Position numbers and translations under genes: made by a program. Of a stretch of 18,258 nt of DNA, positions 9,301 through 15,297 are shown in pieces. How positions within the stretch are numbered: the stretch's first letter is position 1; every line of letters begins with the position of its first letter. A model generated the notes under the pieces. The model did no database searches and was not told the DNA's origin. It saw nothing but the letters and a program-made list of their open reading frames with translations. Source of the DNA: an uncultured Devosia sp. (GTDB lineage Bacteria; Pseudomonadota; Alphaproteobacteria; Rhizobiales; Devosiaceae). Location: NCBI GenBank assembly GCA_913775215.1, contig CAJYKO010000111.1:1-18258 (forward strand), read 5' to 3'.

Positions 9301-9496
9301 GCAGGTCTCACTCGCCGGCGGCGGTGGTCCCTTCGTGGTTTCCGGCGCCGATCCGGGCAGTGATCGTTTGCGCCTTATTGCTGGCGTTGAATATCAACCC
9401 AATCCCGACGTGATCGTCTCGCTCGATTATGCCGCGACATTGAGCGGCGCCGAGATGAGCCATGCTGCCCGTCTGGCTCTGCGCGTCCGCTTCTGA
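6374..9496 (+). CDS. Autotransporter (type Va) with beta-helical passenger
   Basis: The product is 1040 residues. A basic N-terminus (MARSRKHRED) leads into a hydrophobic signal segment ending VIQAAFA, with cleavage after about residue 37. The passenger begins with about a dozen NG-rich rungs (residues ~89-332). It continues with passenger-associated repeats near 394-425 (SKVGTGELELTGTNSYTG) and 489-520 (KVGTGTLTLTGTSTNTG), and a GGTLAGSGTVG-type segment before 560. The last ~277 residues (from GWIAPLGSVGT, ~764) form an autotransporter beta-barrel and end LRVRF with the expected terminal aromatic residue. It should be exported by Sec and inserted in the outer membrane with the passenger outside. 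No protease triad, lipase motif or RGD was seen, so a structural or adhesive role is inferred. The gene stands alone, divergent from ilvA, with only a weak purine-rich site before the ATG. An AT-rich patch at 6296-6305 (GTTTATAAAC) may belong to its promoter. Confidence 0.93.
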   Translation: MARSRKHREDYHARRVLKWSAVLLCGTAPFVIQAAFAQTVAPFQILSSDLEKYAKGAPVPGPFQVNAADVQAATEYSTGQMASGTLTQNTGETVIFTDSGSAGTANIINNSGGATRFYDTSTAAGATITNNGALQFSESATGGQAQIVTNGGATTVFTDTALAGSGAPGATFTNNGTTVFLDQSGTGTSTVVNNGTGELHLAGDSSIGGGFTNNGLTVVSDSANLGTGLVVNNGNMLLRDAATQSSATIANNNTLVFTGSSTAATGTINNNQTGVAAFLGSSNAGNGSQIVNDGRLYFGENASAGQAIIRTQAGGQTVFYGSASGGTADLRVGIGGSLDISLLDTAGLSVGTLISDPGSVVALGSKTLTVGSTNQPMVIAGLRDGGLSGGTGGSLSKVGTGELELTGTNSYTGLTRVEAGRLKAAAAGAFAPLSGVVLSAGAELDIGATDQTIGALSGAGSVILGNVPNRLTIGASNQSSTFAGDFRADGGIIKVGTGTLTLTGTSTNTGNSRVDAGTLRVDGSFAQSPLTVAGGTLAGSGTVGQTSVVAGGTINPGQGSNLTIAADLLLDAGAVYRVDITATGSDSLTVANTANLGGATLALGTLSTTDPTGTYVILSAANITGAFAFDPYDYAFLVPDLDQTATSLTLTIARNGLSFSDIALTPNQAATATALEAFDPADPVFAALLTANAADARRFYELASGEAHAAATRVSQQAFSTFSGSLKPSRPASLGGIVNHRDAGTAVGSALDVGVEAPMVTHAGWIAPLGSVGTIASDGNGAALNWAAGGLAAGYELGNATATGHTVVGFGLGTIASSASIDQRLSSLALQGYYAGVYGQWRDGPLWVDGQIAYGANHVSTTRNMNIGGISRTATADYWSQTLGAGLEARYEFELAHNLFVGPVGTLDIGWTGHGGATESGAGSLNQTIAPSDSWQLDTGIGLAARYDMPLDDGANVSVVGKAIWQHSFVDSSPSQQVSLAGGGGPFVVSGADPGSDRLRLIAGVEYQPNPDVIVSLDYAATLSGAEMSHAARLALRVRF
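6638..7369 (+). repeat. Twelve-rung passenger repeat within the autotransporter
   Basis: About twelve degenerate protein repeats averaging 20 residues run in tandem. The pattern is N-G-x-x-x-F-x-D-x-(S/T)-x-(A/G)-G-x-x-x-I/V-x-N, for example NGTTVFLDQSGTGTSTVVN and NGLTVVSDSANLGTGLVVN. Most end in asparagine with N-N or N-G at the boundary, as in turns of a right-handed beta-helix. The DNA is diverged between units, so this is an old protein repeat, not a recent tandem duplication. Confidence 0.8.
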
Positions 9497-9540
9497 CCCC
9501 CGCCGCTCCAACTATGCACGAAACGCATCATACAGTTTCT

Positions 9541-9558
9541 CAATCAAATGATTGATTG
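9541..9558. promoter_or_regulatory. Candidate TetR operator overlapping a promoter
   Basis: CAATCA and TGATTG form perfect arms around two bases (9541-9554), and TGATTG recurs at 9553-9558, giving an overlapping second match. The site is 52 bp upstream of the tetR-type start. TTGATT at 9553-9558 could act as a -35 box, with TAAACG at 9575-9580 as a -10 box (16-bp spacer), so a repressor here would block transcription of its own gene and the exporter. A further palindrome, AAACGTTT (9576-9583) flanked by GGCGC and GCGCC, overlaps the proposed -10. Confidence 0.5.
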
Positions 9559-9610
9559 GTATCGGCGGTGGCGCTAAACGTTTGCGCCGTCAGATTGCGG
9601 AAGTGCCTCT

Positions 9611-10219
9611 ATGTCCCCCCCGAACACATCCTCCGCCCGGCGCGAAAGCGGCGACGATCGGCGGATCGCGATTGCCCAGGCGGCGCGCGCCATCATCATC
9701 GAAAAGGGGCTTGAGGGTCTGCGGACCCGCGACATCGCCGAACGCGTCGGCATCAATATCGCGACACTTCACTATCATGTGCCGACCAAGGAAGCCTTGG
9801 TTGCGCTCGTCGCCGCATCGCTTCGCGAAGACTTCAAGGCCTCGGCCCAGCGCCATCCGCGCGCTGATCTGCCGGGCCTTCAACAACTGCGCGTCGAGTT
9901 TGCTGAATTTGCCGAAATCGTTGCGGAGTCGCCCGAATTGATCGCCGTCCTCAGCGAACTCATCGATCGCGCCCGACGCGATCCGTCGATCGCCGAAATC
10001 ATCCTGCCTTTGCAGAGCTTCTGGACAGGCCAATATGCCGAAATCTTCCGGATCGGGGTGAGCGACGGCTCGTTGCGGCCCGATCTCGACCCCGAGGCCG
10101 CCGCCGTCATCACCACGGCCGCCCTGTCCGATTGCTGGCGCCCGCATCGGCGTGCCCAGCTTCCTGCCGTCACTGCCGAACTCGAATGCGCTTTCTCATT
10201 CCCTTCGTCACAAGGATAG
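9611..10219 (+). CDS. TetR/AcrR-family transcriptional regulator
   Basis: The 202-residue protein has an N-terminal helix-turn-helix at about residues 18-64, with the TetR signature GLRTRDIAERVGINIATLHY followed by HVPTKEALV. The rest is a helical ligand-binding domain. Family members are usually repressors of an adjacent efflux gene, released when a small ligand binds. Here the DHA2 exporter starts 4 bp after the stop, so the two are almost certainly co-transcribed. GGAAG lies 7 bp before the ATG. The last ~35 residues (LSDCWRPHRRAQLPAVTAELECAFSFPSSQG) look unusual for the family, and the +1 frame there stays open, so a small indel near the 3' end is possible. Ligand unknown. Confidence 0.92.
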   Translation: MSPPNTSSARRESGDDRRIAIAQAARAIIIEKGLEGLRTRDIAERVGINIATLHYHVPTKEALVALVAASLREDFKASAQRHPRADLPGLQQLRVEFAEFAEIVAESPELIAVLSELIDRARRDPSIAEIILPLQSFWTGQYAEIFRIGVSDGSLRPDLDPEAAAVITTAALSDCWRPHRRAQLPAVTAELECAFSFPSSQG

Positions 10220-10223
10220 ATCC

Positions 10224-11714
10224 ATGTCCTCTCCCTATGCTCAAGCCGTCACTGCCACGCCGCCCGATCCGCGCCGCTGGGTCGGCCTCTTCGTGCTGCT
10301 GATCGCCAATTTCATGAACCTGATCGATGTCACCATCGTCAATGTAGCTCTGCCCTCGATGCGCGAGCACCTCGGCGCATCCGATACGCAGATCGAGTGG
10401 GTCGTGGCGGCCTATATCCTCGCCTTCGCCCTCGGGCTTCTGCCCTTTGGCCGTCTCGGCGACATTTTGGGGCGCACGACGCTCTTCCTCTGGGGCGTTG
10501 CCGGCTTTACTGCCGCCTCCGCCCTTTGCGGTCTCGCGCCCAATATCGAGTTCCTGATCGTCGCCCGCATCATCCAGGGCCTTGCCGGCGCTATGATGAC
10601 CCCGCAGGTCCTCGCCATCGCGACTGTCACCTTCCCGCCCAATGAACGCGGCCAGGCCTTTTCGCTCTTTGGCCTTTCCGCCGGCCTTGCTTCCGTCTGC
10701 GGCCCGATCCTTGGCGGCGTGCTGATCTCGGCCAATCTCTTCGGCCTTTCCTGGCAGCCGATTTTCCTCGTCAATATCCCCATCGGCATCGCCGCAGTCG
10801 TCGCCGGCTGGTTCCTGATCCCGCGCTTGCCGGGCCATCCCTCGCTCCAGAATGACTATGTCGGCATTGCGCTCTTTGGTCTCGGCATCATGGCGGTGGT
10901 TTTCCCGATCGTTGAAGGCCGCGCCTATGGCTGGCCGATCTGGGCCTTCGGCATGATCGTCGCCGGCCTCGCGCTCATCGTCGCCTTCGTGTTCTGGACC
11001 CGCCACCGCGCCGCCACCGGGCAGCCGCAGCTCCTCAACTACGACCTCATCACCAATCGCCAGTTCATGTTCGGCGCCTTCGTCGTCACCGTCTTCGCCT
11101 CCGGCATTCCCGGCATGTTCATGGTGATTTCGCTGCTCTTGCAGGGCGGGTTCAATTTCACCCCGCTTGAATCGGGCCTCACCAATACCCCGTTCTCGGT
11201 TGGTGTTCTGATCGCCTCGGCCATTGCCGGCCGCTTCGGTGCCAATTACCTCCGCAGCCGCCTCGCTGCCGCCGGTGCGCTTCTCAGCTTCGGCATCGGC
11301 TGGCTCCACTTCTACATTGCCGGTGTCGGCGACACGATCGACCACTGGGCCTTCCTGCCGCCGCTGCTGATCGCCGGCATCGGCCTTGGCCTCGGTTTCT
11401 CCTCGCTCTTCCAGCTCGTTCTTGCCAATGTTCCGCAGCGCGATGCCGGTGCCGGTTCGGGCGCGCTCCAGGCTTTCCAGCAGGTTGGCGGGGCCCTGGG
11501 CATTGCCATCATCGGGGAAATCTTCTTCACCCACCTCGCCAACTCCATGGCCTCGGGCGCGACGCCGCATGCCGCCTTCGCGGATTCGACTGCCATGGCC
11601 CTCTGGTATCAGATGATCAGCTTTGGCCTCGTCCTGGTGCTGGCCTTCGCCTTCAAGCGTCCCGCACCTCGCGCGCCCGGCGCCGCGCCGCAGCATGTTG
11701 CGGTCGAAGCCTAA
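10224..11714 (+). CDS. MFS transporter, DHA2 (EmrB/QacA-type) family
   Basis: From the ATG at 10224 the product is 496 residues, the usual size of 14-helix proton-coupled drug exporters of the inner membrane. Visible motifs are the DHA2 helix-1 signature LIDVTIVNVALP (33-44), motif A GRLGDILGR in the 2-3 loop (76-84) and antiporter motif C around GLASVCGPILGGVL (154-167). The frame stays open upstream to 10152, but AAGGA (10212-10216) overlapping the tetR stop lies 7 bp before this ATG, so the shorter form is chosen. Its position behind the TetR gene suggests ligand-induced efflux of a toxic compound; the substrate cannot be read from the sequence. A hairpin follows at 11725-11748. Confidence 0.94.
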   Translation: MSSPYAQAVTATPPDPRRWVGLFVLLIANFMNLIDVTIVNVALPSMREHLGASDTQIEWVVAAYILAFALGLLPFGRLGDILGRTTLFLWGVAGFTAASALCGLAPNIEFLIVARIIQGLAGAMMTPQVLAIATVTFPPNERGQAFSLFGLSAGLASVCGPILGGVLISANLFGLSWQPIFLVNIPIGIAAVVAGWFLIPRLPGHPSLQNDYVGIALFGLGIMAVVFPIVEGRAYGWPIWAFGMIVAGLALIVAFVFWTRHRAATGQPQLLNYDLITNRQFMFGAFVVTVFASGIPGMFMVISLLLQGGFNFTPLESGLTNTPFSVGVLIASAIAGRFGANYLRSRLAAAGALLSFGIGWLHFYIAGVGDTIDHWAFLPPLLIAGIGLGLGFSSLFQLVLANVPQRDAGAGSGALQAFQQVGGALGIAIIGEIFFTHLANSMASGATPHAAFADSTAMALWYQMISFGLVLVLAFAFKRPAPRAPGAAPQHVAVEA

Positions 11715-11724
11715 ACTTGAAGGG

Positions 11725-11748
11725 GGGACGGCGGTTCGCTGCCGTCCC
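11725..11748. terminator. Hairpin shared by convergent genes
   Basis: GGGACGGC and GCCGTCCC are perfect 8-bp arms with an 8-base loop, starting 10 bp after the exporter stop and ending directly at the stop of the convergent TauE/SafE gene. Neither side has a strong T-run, so it would work as a weak bidirectional terminator or a 3'-end hairpin. Confidence 0.6.
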
Positions 11749-12534
11749 TCAACTCGCCTTGAACAGCAGTTCCCAGGCCTGATAGAGCGCGAGGCAGACA
11801 ACCAGCGTCCCGACCAGCAGCATCAGCCGCTTGGGCGGCAGGATGCGGACGATAAAGCCAGCGAGCGGCGCAGCGATCACGCCGCCAACCACCAGCCCCG
11901 CCACCGACCAGAAATACTGATCAATCCCCTCGGCCTCGCTCCAATGCCCGGTCAACAGCGCGGTGATAAAGGCTATCGAGACTGCGGTGGTGACAAAGAA
12001 TTCGACCGTATTGACCGTGCCGACGACATAGCGCGGCGCGCCGCCCGAGCCGATCAGGCTCGAGGTCACGATCGGCCCCCAGCCGCCACCGCCCGCTGCA
12101 TCGACAAAGCCACCGGCCACCCCAAGCGGCATGACGATCTTGATCTGCGGCTCCTTGTATTCGGCACGCACCCGCAAGGCGCGATAGAGGATGAAGACGC
12201 CCAGGAGCCCAAGATATGCGGTCACGAATGGCCGCAATACCGCGCCGTCGATTGCGGTCAGCACATAAGTGCCGAGCACGCCGCCAACGATTCCCGCGGG
12301 TGCAAGCCGCCAAAACAGCTTCCAGTTGACATTGCGATTGCGGGTGTGGCTCGTCGCCGATGCTGCGGTCGTGAACATTTCGGCGGCATGAACGCTGGCA
12401 GAAGCGGCGGCCGGCGGCACGCCGAAGGAAAGGAGCATGGTCGAACTGACGACCCCATAGGCCATGCCCAGCGCGCCGTCGACAATCTGGGCCAAAAAGC
12501 CCACCAGCGCGAAAATAAAAAACTCCGACCCCAA
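11749..12534 (-). CDS. TauE/SafE-family (TSUP) membrane transporter
   Basis: With the TTG start at 12534 the protein is 261 residues, matching the usual ~260 of this family of about eight-helix inner-membrane transporters linked to export of sulfite, sulfoacetate or other organic anions. The two-fold pseudo-repeat is clear: FALVGFLAQIVDGALGMAYG near the N-terminus and GVAGGFVDAAGGGGWGPIVT in the middle. GGGGGA lies 6 bp before the TTG. An in-frame ATG at 12606 would add 24 hydrophilic residues and run into the inverted-repeat element, which is unlikely. An ATG at 12541 is one frame off; dropping one G from the GGGG run just after it would give MLFGSEFFIFALVGF, a natural-looking family start, so a 1-base indel or sequencing error is possible. 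It lies downstream of argB on the same strand. Substrate unknown. Confidence 0.88.
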   Translation of the reverse strand: MGSEFFIFALVGFLAQIVDGALGMAYGVVSSTMLLSFGVPPAAASASVHAAEMFTTAASATSHTRNRNVNWKLFWRLAPAGIVGGVLGTYVLTAIDGAVLRPFVTAYLGLLGVFILYRALRVRAEYKEPQIKIVMPLGVAGGFVDAAGGGGWGPIVTSSLIGSGGAPRYVVGTVNTVEFFVTTAVSIAFITALLTGHWSEAEGIDQYFWSVAGLVVGGVIAAPLAGFIVRILPPKRLMLLVGTLVVCLALYQAWELLFKAS

Positions 12535-12596
12535 ACAGCATCCCCCAGCTTTATTTGGTTCTCGAAACAGCGCTCTGACGGATTCAGTTCCGGTGA

Positions 12597-12710
12597 TTAC
12601 CCCCACCTAACCTCCCCCTGGCAGGGGGAGGGACGCGTCGAGTTTGCCTTGATGCCCGTGAGCCACCGGCAGATCCCTCCCCCTACCAGGGGGAGGCTAG
12701 GTGGGGGTAA
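12597..12710. repeat. Inverted-repeat intergenic element (REP/MITE-like)
   Basis: Two 37-bp arms, 12597-12633 and 12674-12710, are inverted copies matching at 35 of 37 positions and enclose 40 bp. Each arm is also a hairpin: CCTCCCCCTG/CAGGGGGAGG around one base on the left, and CCTCCCCCT/AGGGGGAGG around three bases on the right. It fills most of the argB-TSUP gap, ending 4 bp from the argB stop. It resembles the C-rich CCCCCACCTAACC-type palindromes scattered between genes in many Hyphomicrobiales (from memory). No transposase is present. In mRNA it would fold strongly and could end or stabilise the argB transcript. Confidence 0.85.
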
Positions 12711-12714
12711 CCGC

Positions 12715-13614
12715 TTACCGAACGATTAGCGTACCCGCACCGAACTCGGTGAAGAGCTCCACGAGCACGACATGCGGCTGCTTGCCATTGAGGATAACAA
12801 CGCCCTCGACGCCTGAATCCAAAGCCTCGAGACAGGTTTCGACCTTCGGGATCATGCCACCCGAAATCGTGCCGTCGGCGATCAGCTTCTTGGCATCGCT
12901 CACCGTCAGTTCGGGGATCAGCTTGCCGTCCTTGTCGAGCACGCCTGGTACGTCGGTCAGGAACAGGAGGCGCTTGGCACCGAGCGAGCCGGCAATGGCG
13001 CCGGCAAAGGTGTCGGCGTTGATATTATAGGTATTGCCGTCGCGGCCGGGCGCCACCGGGGCAATCACCGGGATCATTTCCGAGCGGGCGAGCAGATCGA
13101 GCAGGGTCCGATCGACTTCGACGGGTTCGCCGACAAAGCCGAGATCGAGCACGCGCTCGATATTGGAGCCGGGGTCTTTCACCTTCTTTTCGGCCTTGCG
13201 GGCAAAGACCATGTTGCCGTCCTTGCCGCAAAGCCCGATGGCCCATTCGCCTTCGGCATTGATCAGCGCGACGATTTCCTTGTTGATCGAACCGGCGAGG
13301 ACCATCTCGACGATTTCCATCGTCCGCGCGTCGGTGACGCGAAGCCCGCCTTCGAACTTGGATTCGATCCCGAGGTTCTTCAGCATCGAGGCAATCTGCG
13401 GACCGCCGCCATGCACGACGATCGGATTGACCTTGGACTGCTTCAAGAGCGCGATATCGCGGGCAAAGGCCTGGCCGAGCTTGGCATCGCCCATGGCATG
13501 GCCACCATATTTCACGACGACGGTCTTACCCTCGTAGCGCTGCATATAGGGCAGGGCTTGCGCGAGGATGCCGGCATCATGGCTGAAGCGATCGGTCGTG
13601 TTCTGGTCGGTCAT
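12715..13614 (-). CDS. argB: Acetylglutamate kinase
   Basis: This 299-residue cytosolic enzyme phosphorylates N-acetyl-L-glutamate with ATP, the second step of arginine synthesis. Family motifs are clear: VVVKYGGHAMG with K35, IVVHGGGPQI around 65-74, the NINADTFAGAIAG segment, FLTDVPGVLDKDGK, and ISGGMIPKVETCLEAL near the C-terminus. The N-terminal extension before the kinase core (residues 1-28, with LPYMQRYEGK) is that of the hexameric, arginine-inhibited type. The frame is open upstream to 13881, but the ATG at 13614 with GAGGAAA about 10 bp before it gives the standard protein. In related genomes argB usually neighbours engB and the HAD nucleotidase; here a sigma factor gene diverges from it and an inverted-repeat element follows. 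Confidence 0.97.
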   Translation of the reverse strand: MTDQNTTDRFSHDAGILAQALPYMQRYEGKTVVVKYGGHAMGDAKLGQAFARDIALLKQSKVNPIVVHGGGPQIASMLKNLGIESKFEGGLRVTDARTMEIVEMVLAGSINKEIVALINAEGEWAIGLCGKDGNMVFARKAEKKVKDPGSNIERVLDLGFVGEPVEVDRTLLDLLARSEMIPVIAPVAPGRDGNTYNINADTFAGAIAGSLGAKRLLFLTDVPGVLDKDGKLIPELTVSDAKKLIADGTISGGMIPKVETCLEALDSGVEGVVILNGKQPHVVLVELFTEFGAGTLIVR

Positions 13615-13683
13615 GGGTCGACTGTTTCCTCGGAAAAGACCTGCGGACGGGCAAGGGTCTAGTGCATTTTGCCGCTGGTTTAA

Positions 13684-13716
13684 ATCATTGGACGCGACAA
13701 AATCGTGGCCAATGAT
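13684..13716. promoter_or_regulatory. Inverted repeat between argB and the sigma factor gene
   Basis: ATCATTGG and CCAATGAT are perfect 8-bp arms separated by 17 bases, in the 157-bp divergent region. The centre-to-centre distance is about 25 bp. It could bind a dimeric regulator controlling argB, the sigma gene or both, or it could simply be a loose hairpin. There is no support beyond the symmetry. Confidence 0.35.
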
Positions 13717-13771
13717 CCATTTCCTCCATAAATGCGTTGTCCGGGCTGCGAGTGCGTGGAAAGATGCTCGC

Positions 13772-14353
13772 ATGGAGGAGCCGGAATACCCTTCCGGACA
13801 TTTGCCGATGCAAGCTGAAGCCCGCGATATCGCGGACCTGATCTCCCGTTGTGCCCTGCGCGACCGCGCCGCTTTTCGCACTCTTTATGATAGGACAAGT
13901 GCGAAACTATTCGGCGTAGTTCTCCGTATTTTAAAGGACAGAGCCGAAACCGAGGAAGCCATACAGGAAGTCTACGTCAAGATCTGGCAAAAAGCCGATC
14001 GTTATGTCTCGAGCAATACCAGTCCCATAAGCTGGCTTTGCGCTGTTGCCCGCAACCACGCCCTCGACATCATTCGGGCGAGGCGGCCGAGCAACGAAGA
14101 CATAGACGTAGCCCTTGAGATCCCCGATCTTAGCCCTGATCCGGAACGGCAGACTGAAGCTGCCGAAGAGAACGCGCGGATCGAGGTTTGCCTCGCTACG
14201 CTCGAGCCTGATCGTGCCGATGCGGTGCGCGGGGCCTATCTCGACGGCTTCAGCTACGAGGAACTGGCTATGCGCCATTCTGTCCCGGTCAACACCATGC
14301 GGACCTGGCTGCGGCGCAGCTTGATCAAACTACGAGAGTGCCTGACGACATGA
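13772..14353 (+). CDS. ECF sigma factor, SigK-like
   Basis: The 193-residue group 4 sigma factor contains region 2 (about 35-103: AFRTLYDRTSAKLFGVVLRI, then ETEEAIQEVYVKIWQKADRY and SWLCAVARNHALDIIR) and region 4 (about 135-190: DAVRGAYLDGFSYEELAMRH, then SVPVNTMRTWLRRSLIKLRE). Regions 1.1 and 3 are absent, as usual. The ATG at 13772 is chosen because GGAAAG lies 8 bp before it; M13 is an alternative. The stop overlaps the anti-sigma start as ATGA, indicating translational coupling. Region 4 has C140 and C190, 50 residues apart, the same spacing I recall for the redox-sensitive pair C133/C183 of M. tuberculosis SigK. The paired zinc-less RskA-type anti-sigma factor supports the SigK-like group. 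Self-regulation is likely but not shown. Confidence 0.9.
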   Translation: MEEPEYPSGHLPMQAEARDIADLISRCALRDRAAFRTLYDRTSAKLFGVVLRILKDRAETEEAIQEVYVKIWQKADRYVSSNTSPISWLCAVARNHALDIIRARRPSNEDIDVALEIPDLSPDPERQTEAAEENARIEVCLATLEPDRADAVRGAYLDGFSYEELAMRHSVPVNTMRTWLRRSLIKLRECLTT

Positions 14354-15051
14354 GCGAGCAAGATTTCAAGGAAGGGGATGAGGGGCGCGCAGCGGTCGCC
14401 GAATATGTCCTTGGCCTGCTCGGCCCCAAGGCTCATGCCGCCATGACCGTCCGCATTGAGCAAAGCCCGCAATTGCAGCGCGAGCGCGATTTTTGGGTCC
14501 AGCGCTTTGCCTATCTCGACAATCAGGTCGATCCTGTCAGCCCCCCCGCACATCTCTTCTCCAATCTCGAGACGCGGCTCTTCGGCGAGCAAAAGCGCAC
14601 GTCCTTTTGGGATAGCCTTGCCCTCTGGCGCTCCATCGCTGCTGGCGCGCTCGCCGTCGCCGCTGTCGCCGTGGGCTTTACCCTACTGCAGCCGCGTCCA
14701 GATTCCGGAGCACTCGCAACCCAACTCGTCGCTGCGCTCCAGGCTGAAGGCAGCGATGTCCAGTTTGTCGCCCTTTACGATGGTACAGGTGTCGTCCGCC
14801 TGACCTCGCTTTCCGGCCACTCTGTGCCCGGCAGCGATTATGAACTCTGGGCCATCCAGGGCGGTCACGATCCCATCTCCATGGGTGTGATCCCGGTCGA
14901 CGCGCGCTCCACGGTCGAACTTTCTGACGCGGTCCGCACCGGCTGGGGTGAAGGCTCAGTCCTTGCCATCACTCTCGAACCTCAAGGCGGCGCCCCAAAT
15001 GGCGTGCCGACAGGCCCGGTTGTCGCACAGGGTGCAGTGACGAAGATCTGA
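14350..15051 (+). CDS. RskA-type membrane anti-sigma factor
   Basis: From the ATG overlapping the sigma stop the product is 233 residues. The cytoplasmic N-terminus (AAVAEYVLGLLG at 14-25, then ERDFWVQRFAYLD) resembles the sigma-binding part of RskA proteins. One membrane helix lies at about 93-113 (WRSIAAGALAVAAVAVGFTLL). The periplasmic domain carries RskA-family hallmarks: YELWAIQGGHDPISMGVIPV (164-183) and LEPQGGAPNGVPTGPVVAQG (209-228). It has no cysteine at all, so it is not a zinc-binding (ZAS) anti-sigma factor. Release of the sigma factor probably involves stepwise proteolysis, as for mycobacterial RskA; this is inference. A GTG at 14338 is in frame, but GAGAG lies 11 bp before the ATG. 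No strong terminator follows directly; the REP-like palindrome begins 60 bp downstream. Confidence 0.88.
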   Translation: MSEQDFKEGDEGRAAVAEYVLGLLGPKAHAAMTVRIEQSPQLQRERDFWVQRFAYLDNQVDPVSPPAHLFSNLETRLFGEQKRTSFWDSLALWRSIAAGALAVAAVAVGFTLLQPRPDSGALATQLVAALQAEGSDVQFVALYDGTGVVRLTSLSGHSVPGSDYELWAIQGGHDPISMGVIPVDARSTVELSDAVRTGWGEGSVLAITLEPQGGAPNGVPTGPVVAQGAVTKI

Positions 15052-15074
15052 AGTGCCTGTCTGACAGTGCGCTC

Positions 15075-15089
15075 ACTAAATATTTTAGT
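15075..15089. promoter_or_regulatory. Short AT-rich palindrome after the anti-sigma gene
   Basis: ACTAAA and TTTAGT are perfect 6-bp arms around TAT, 24 bp after the anti-sigma stop. It may be a protein-binding site or a minor 3'-end hairpin. The symmetry is the only evidence. Confidence 0.25.
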
Positions 15090-15110
15090 CCCACATCCTC
15101 ATCTACCGTC

Positions 15111-15152
15111 ATTGCCCGGCCAACCTCGGACCTGATCCGAGGACCGGGCAAT
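15111..15152. repeat. REP-like imperfect palindrome
   Basis: Outer arms ATTGCCCGG (15111-15119) and CCGGGCAAT (15144-15152) enclose inner arms CCTCGGA (15124-15130) and TCCGAGG (15136-15142) around a 5-base loop, with 4-base and 1-base bulges. Palindromes with CATTGCCCGG and CTCGGxCCTGATCCGAGG cores occur widely between alphaproteobacterial genes (from memory). It lies in the 367-bp gap between the anti-sigma and fasciclin genes and may end the sigma/anti-sigma transcript. Confidence 0.7.
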
Positions 15153-15297
15153 TTAGTATTCTCATATACACAGACTGGACCAGCAGGCTTTGCGGCTCGT
15201 GGGTTCTCACCAGCACCAACGCGTGCGCAGTGCTCTGGCCCACGCCACTATGTCGCCCCATTCCTGAACGGAACCGCACGACCCAGAGCCCTAAAAA

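Noticed and set aside
10170..11801. Long open frame (543 codons) on the minus strand opposite the MFS gene
   Set aside because: It is a GC-rich antisense shadow: highly charged, with no recognisable domain, while the plus strand gives a complete 14-helix transporter.
13615..13881. Upstream extension of argB
   Set aside because: It would overlap the sigma factor gene and add 89 residues foreign to the family; a good ribosome site supports the start at 13614.
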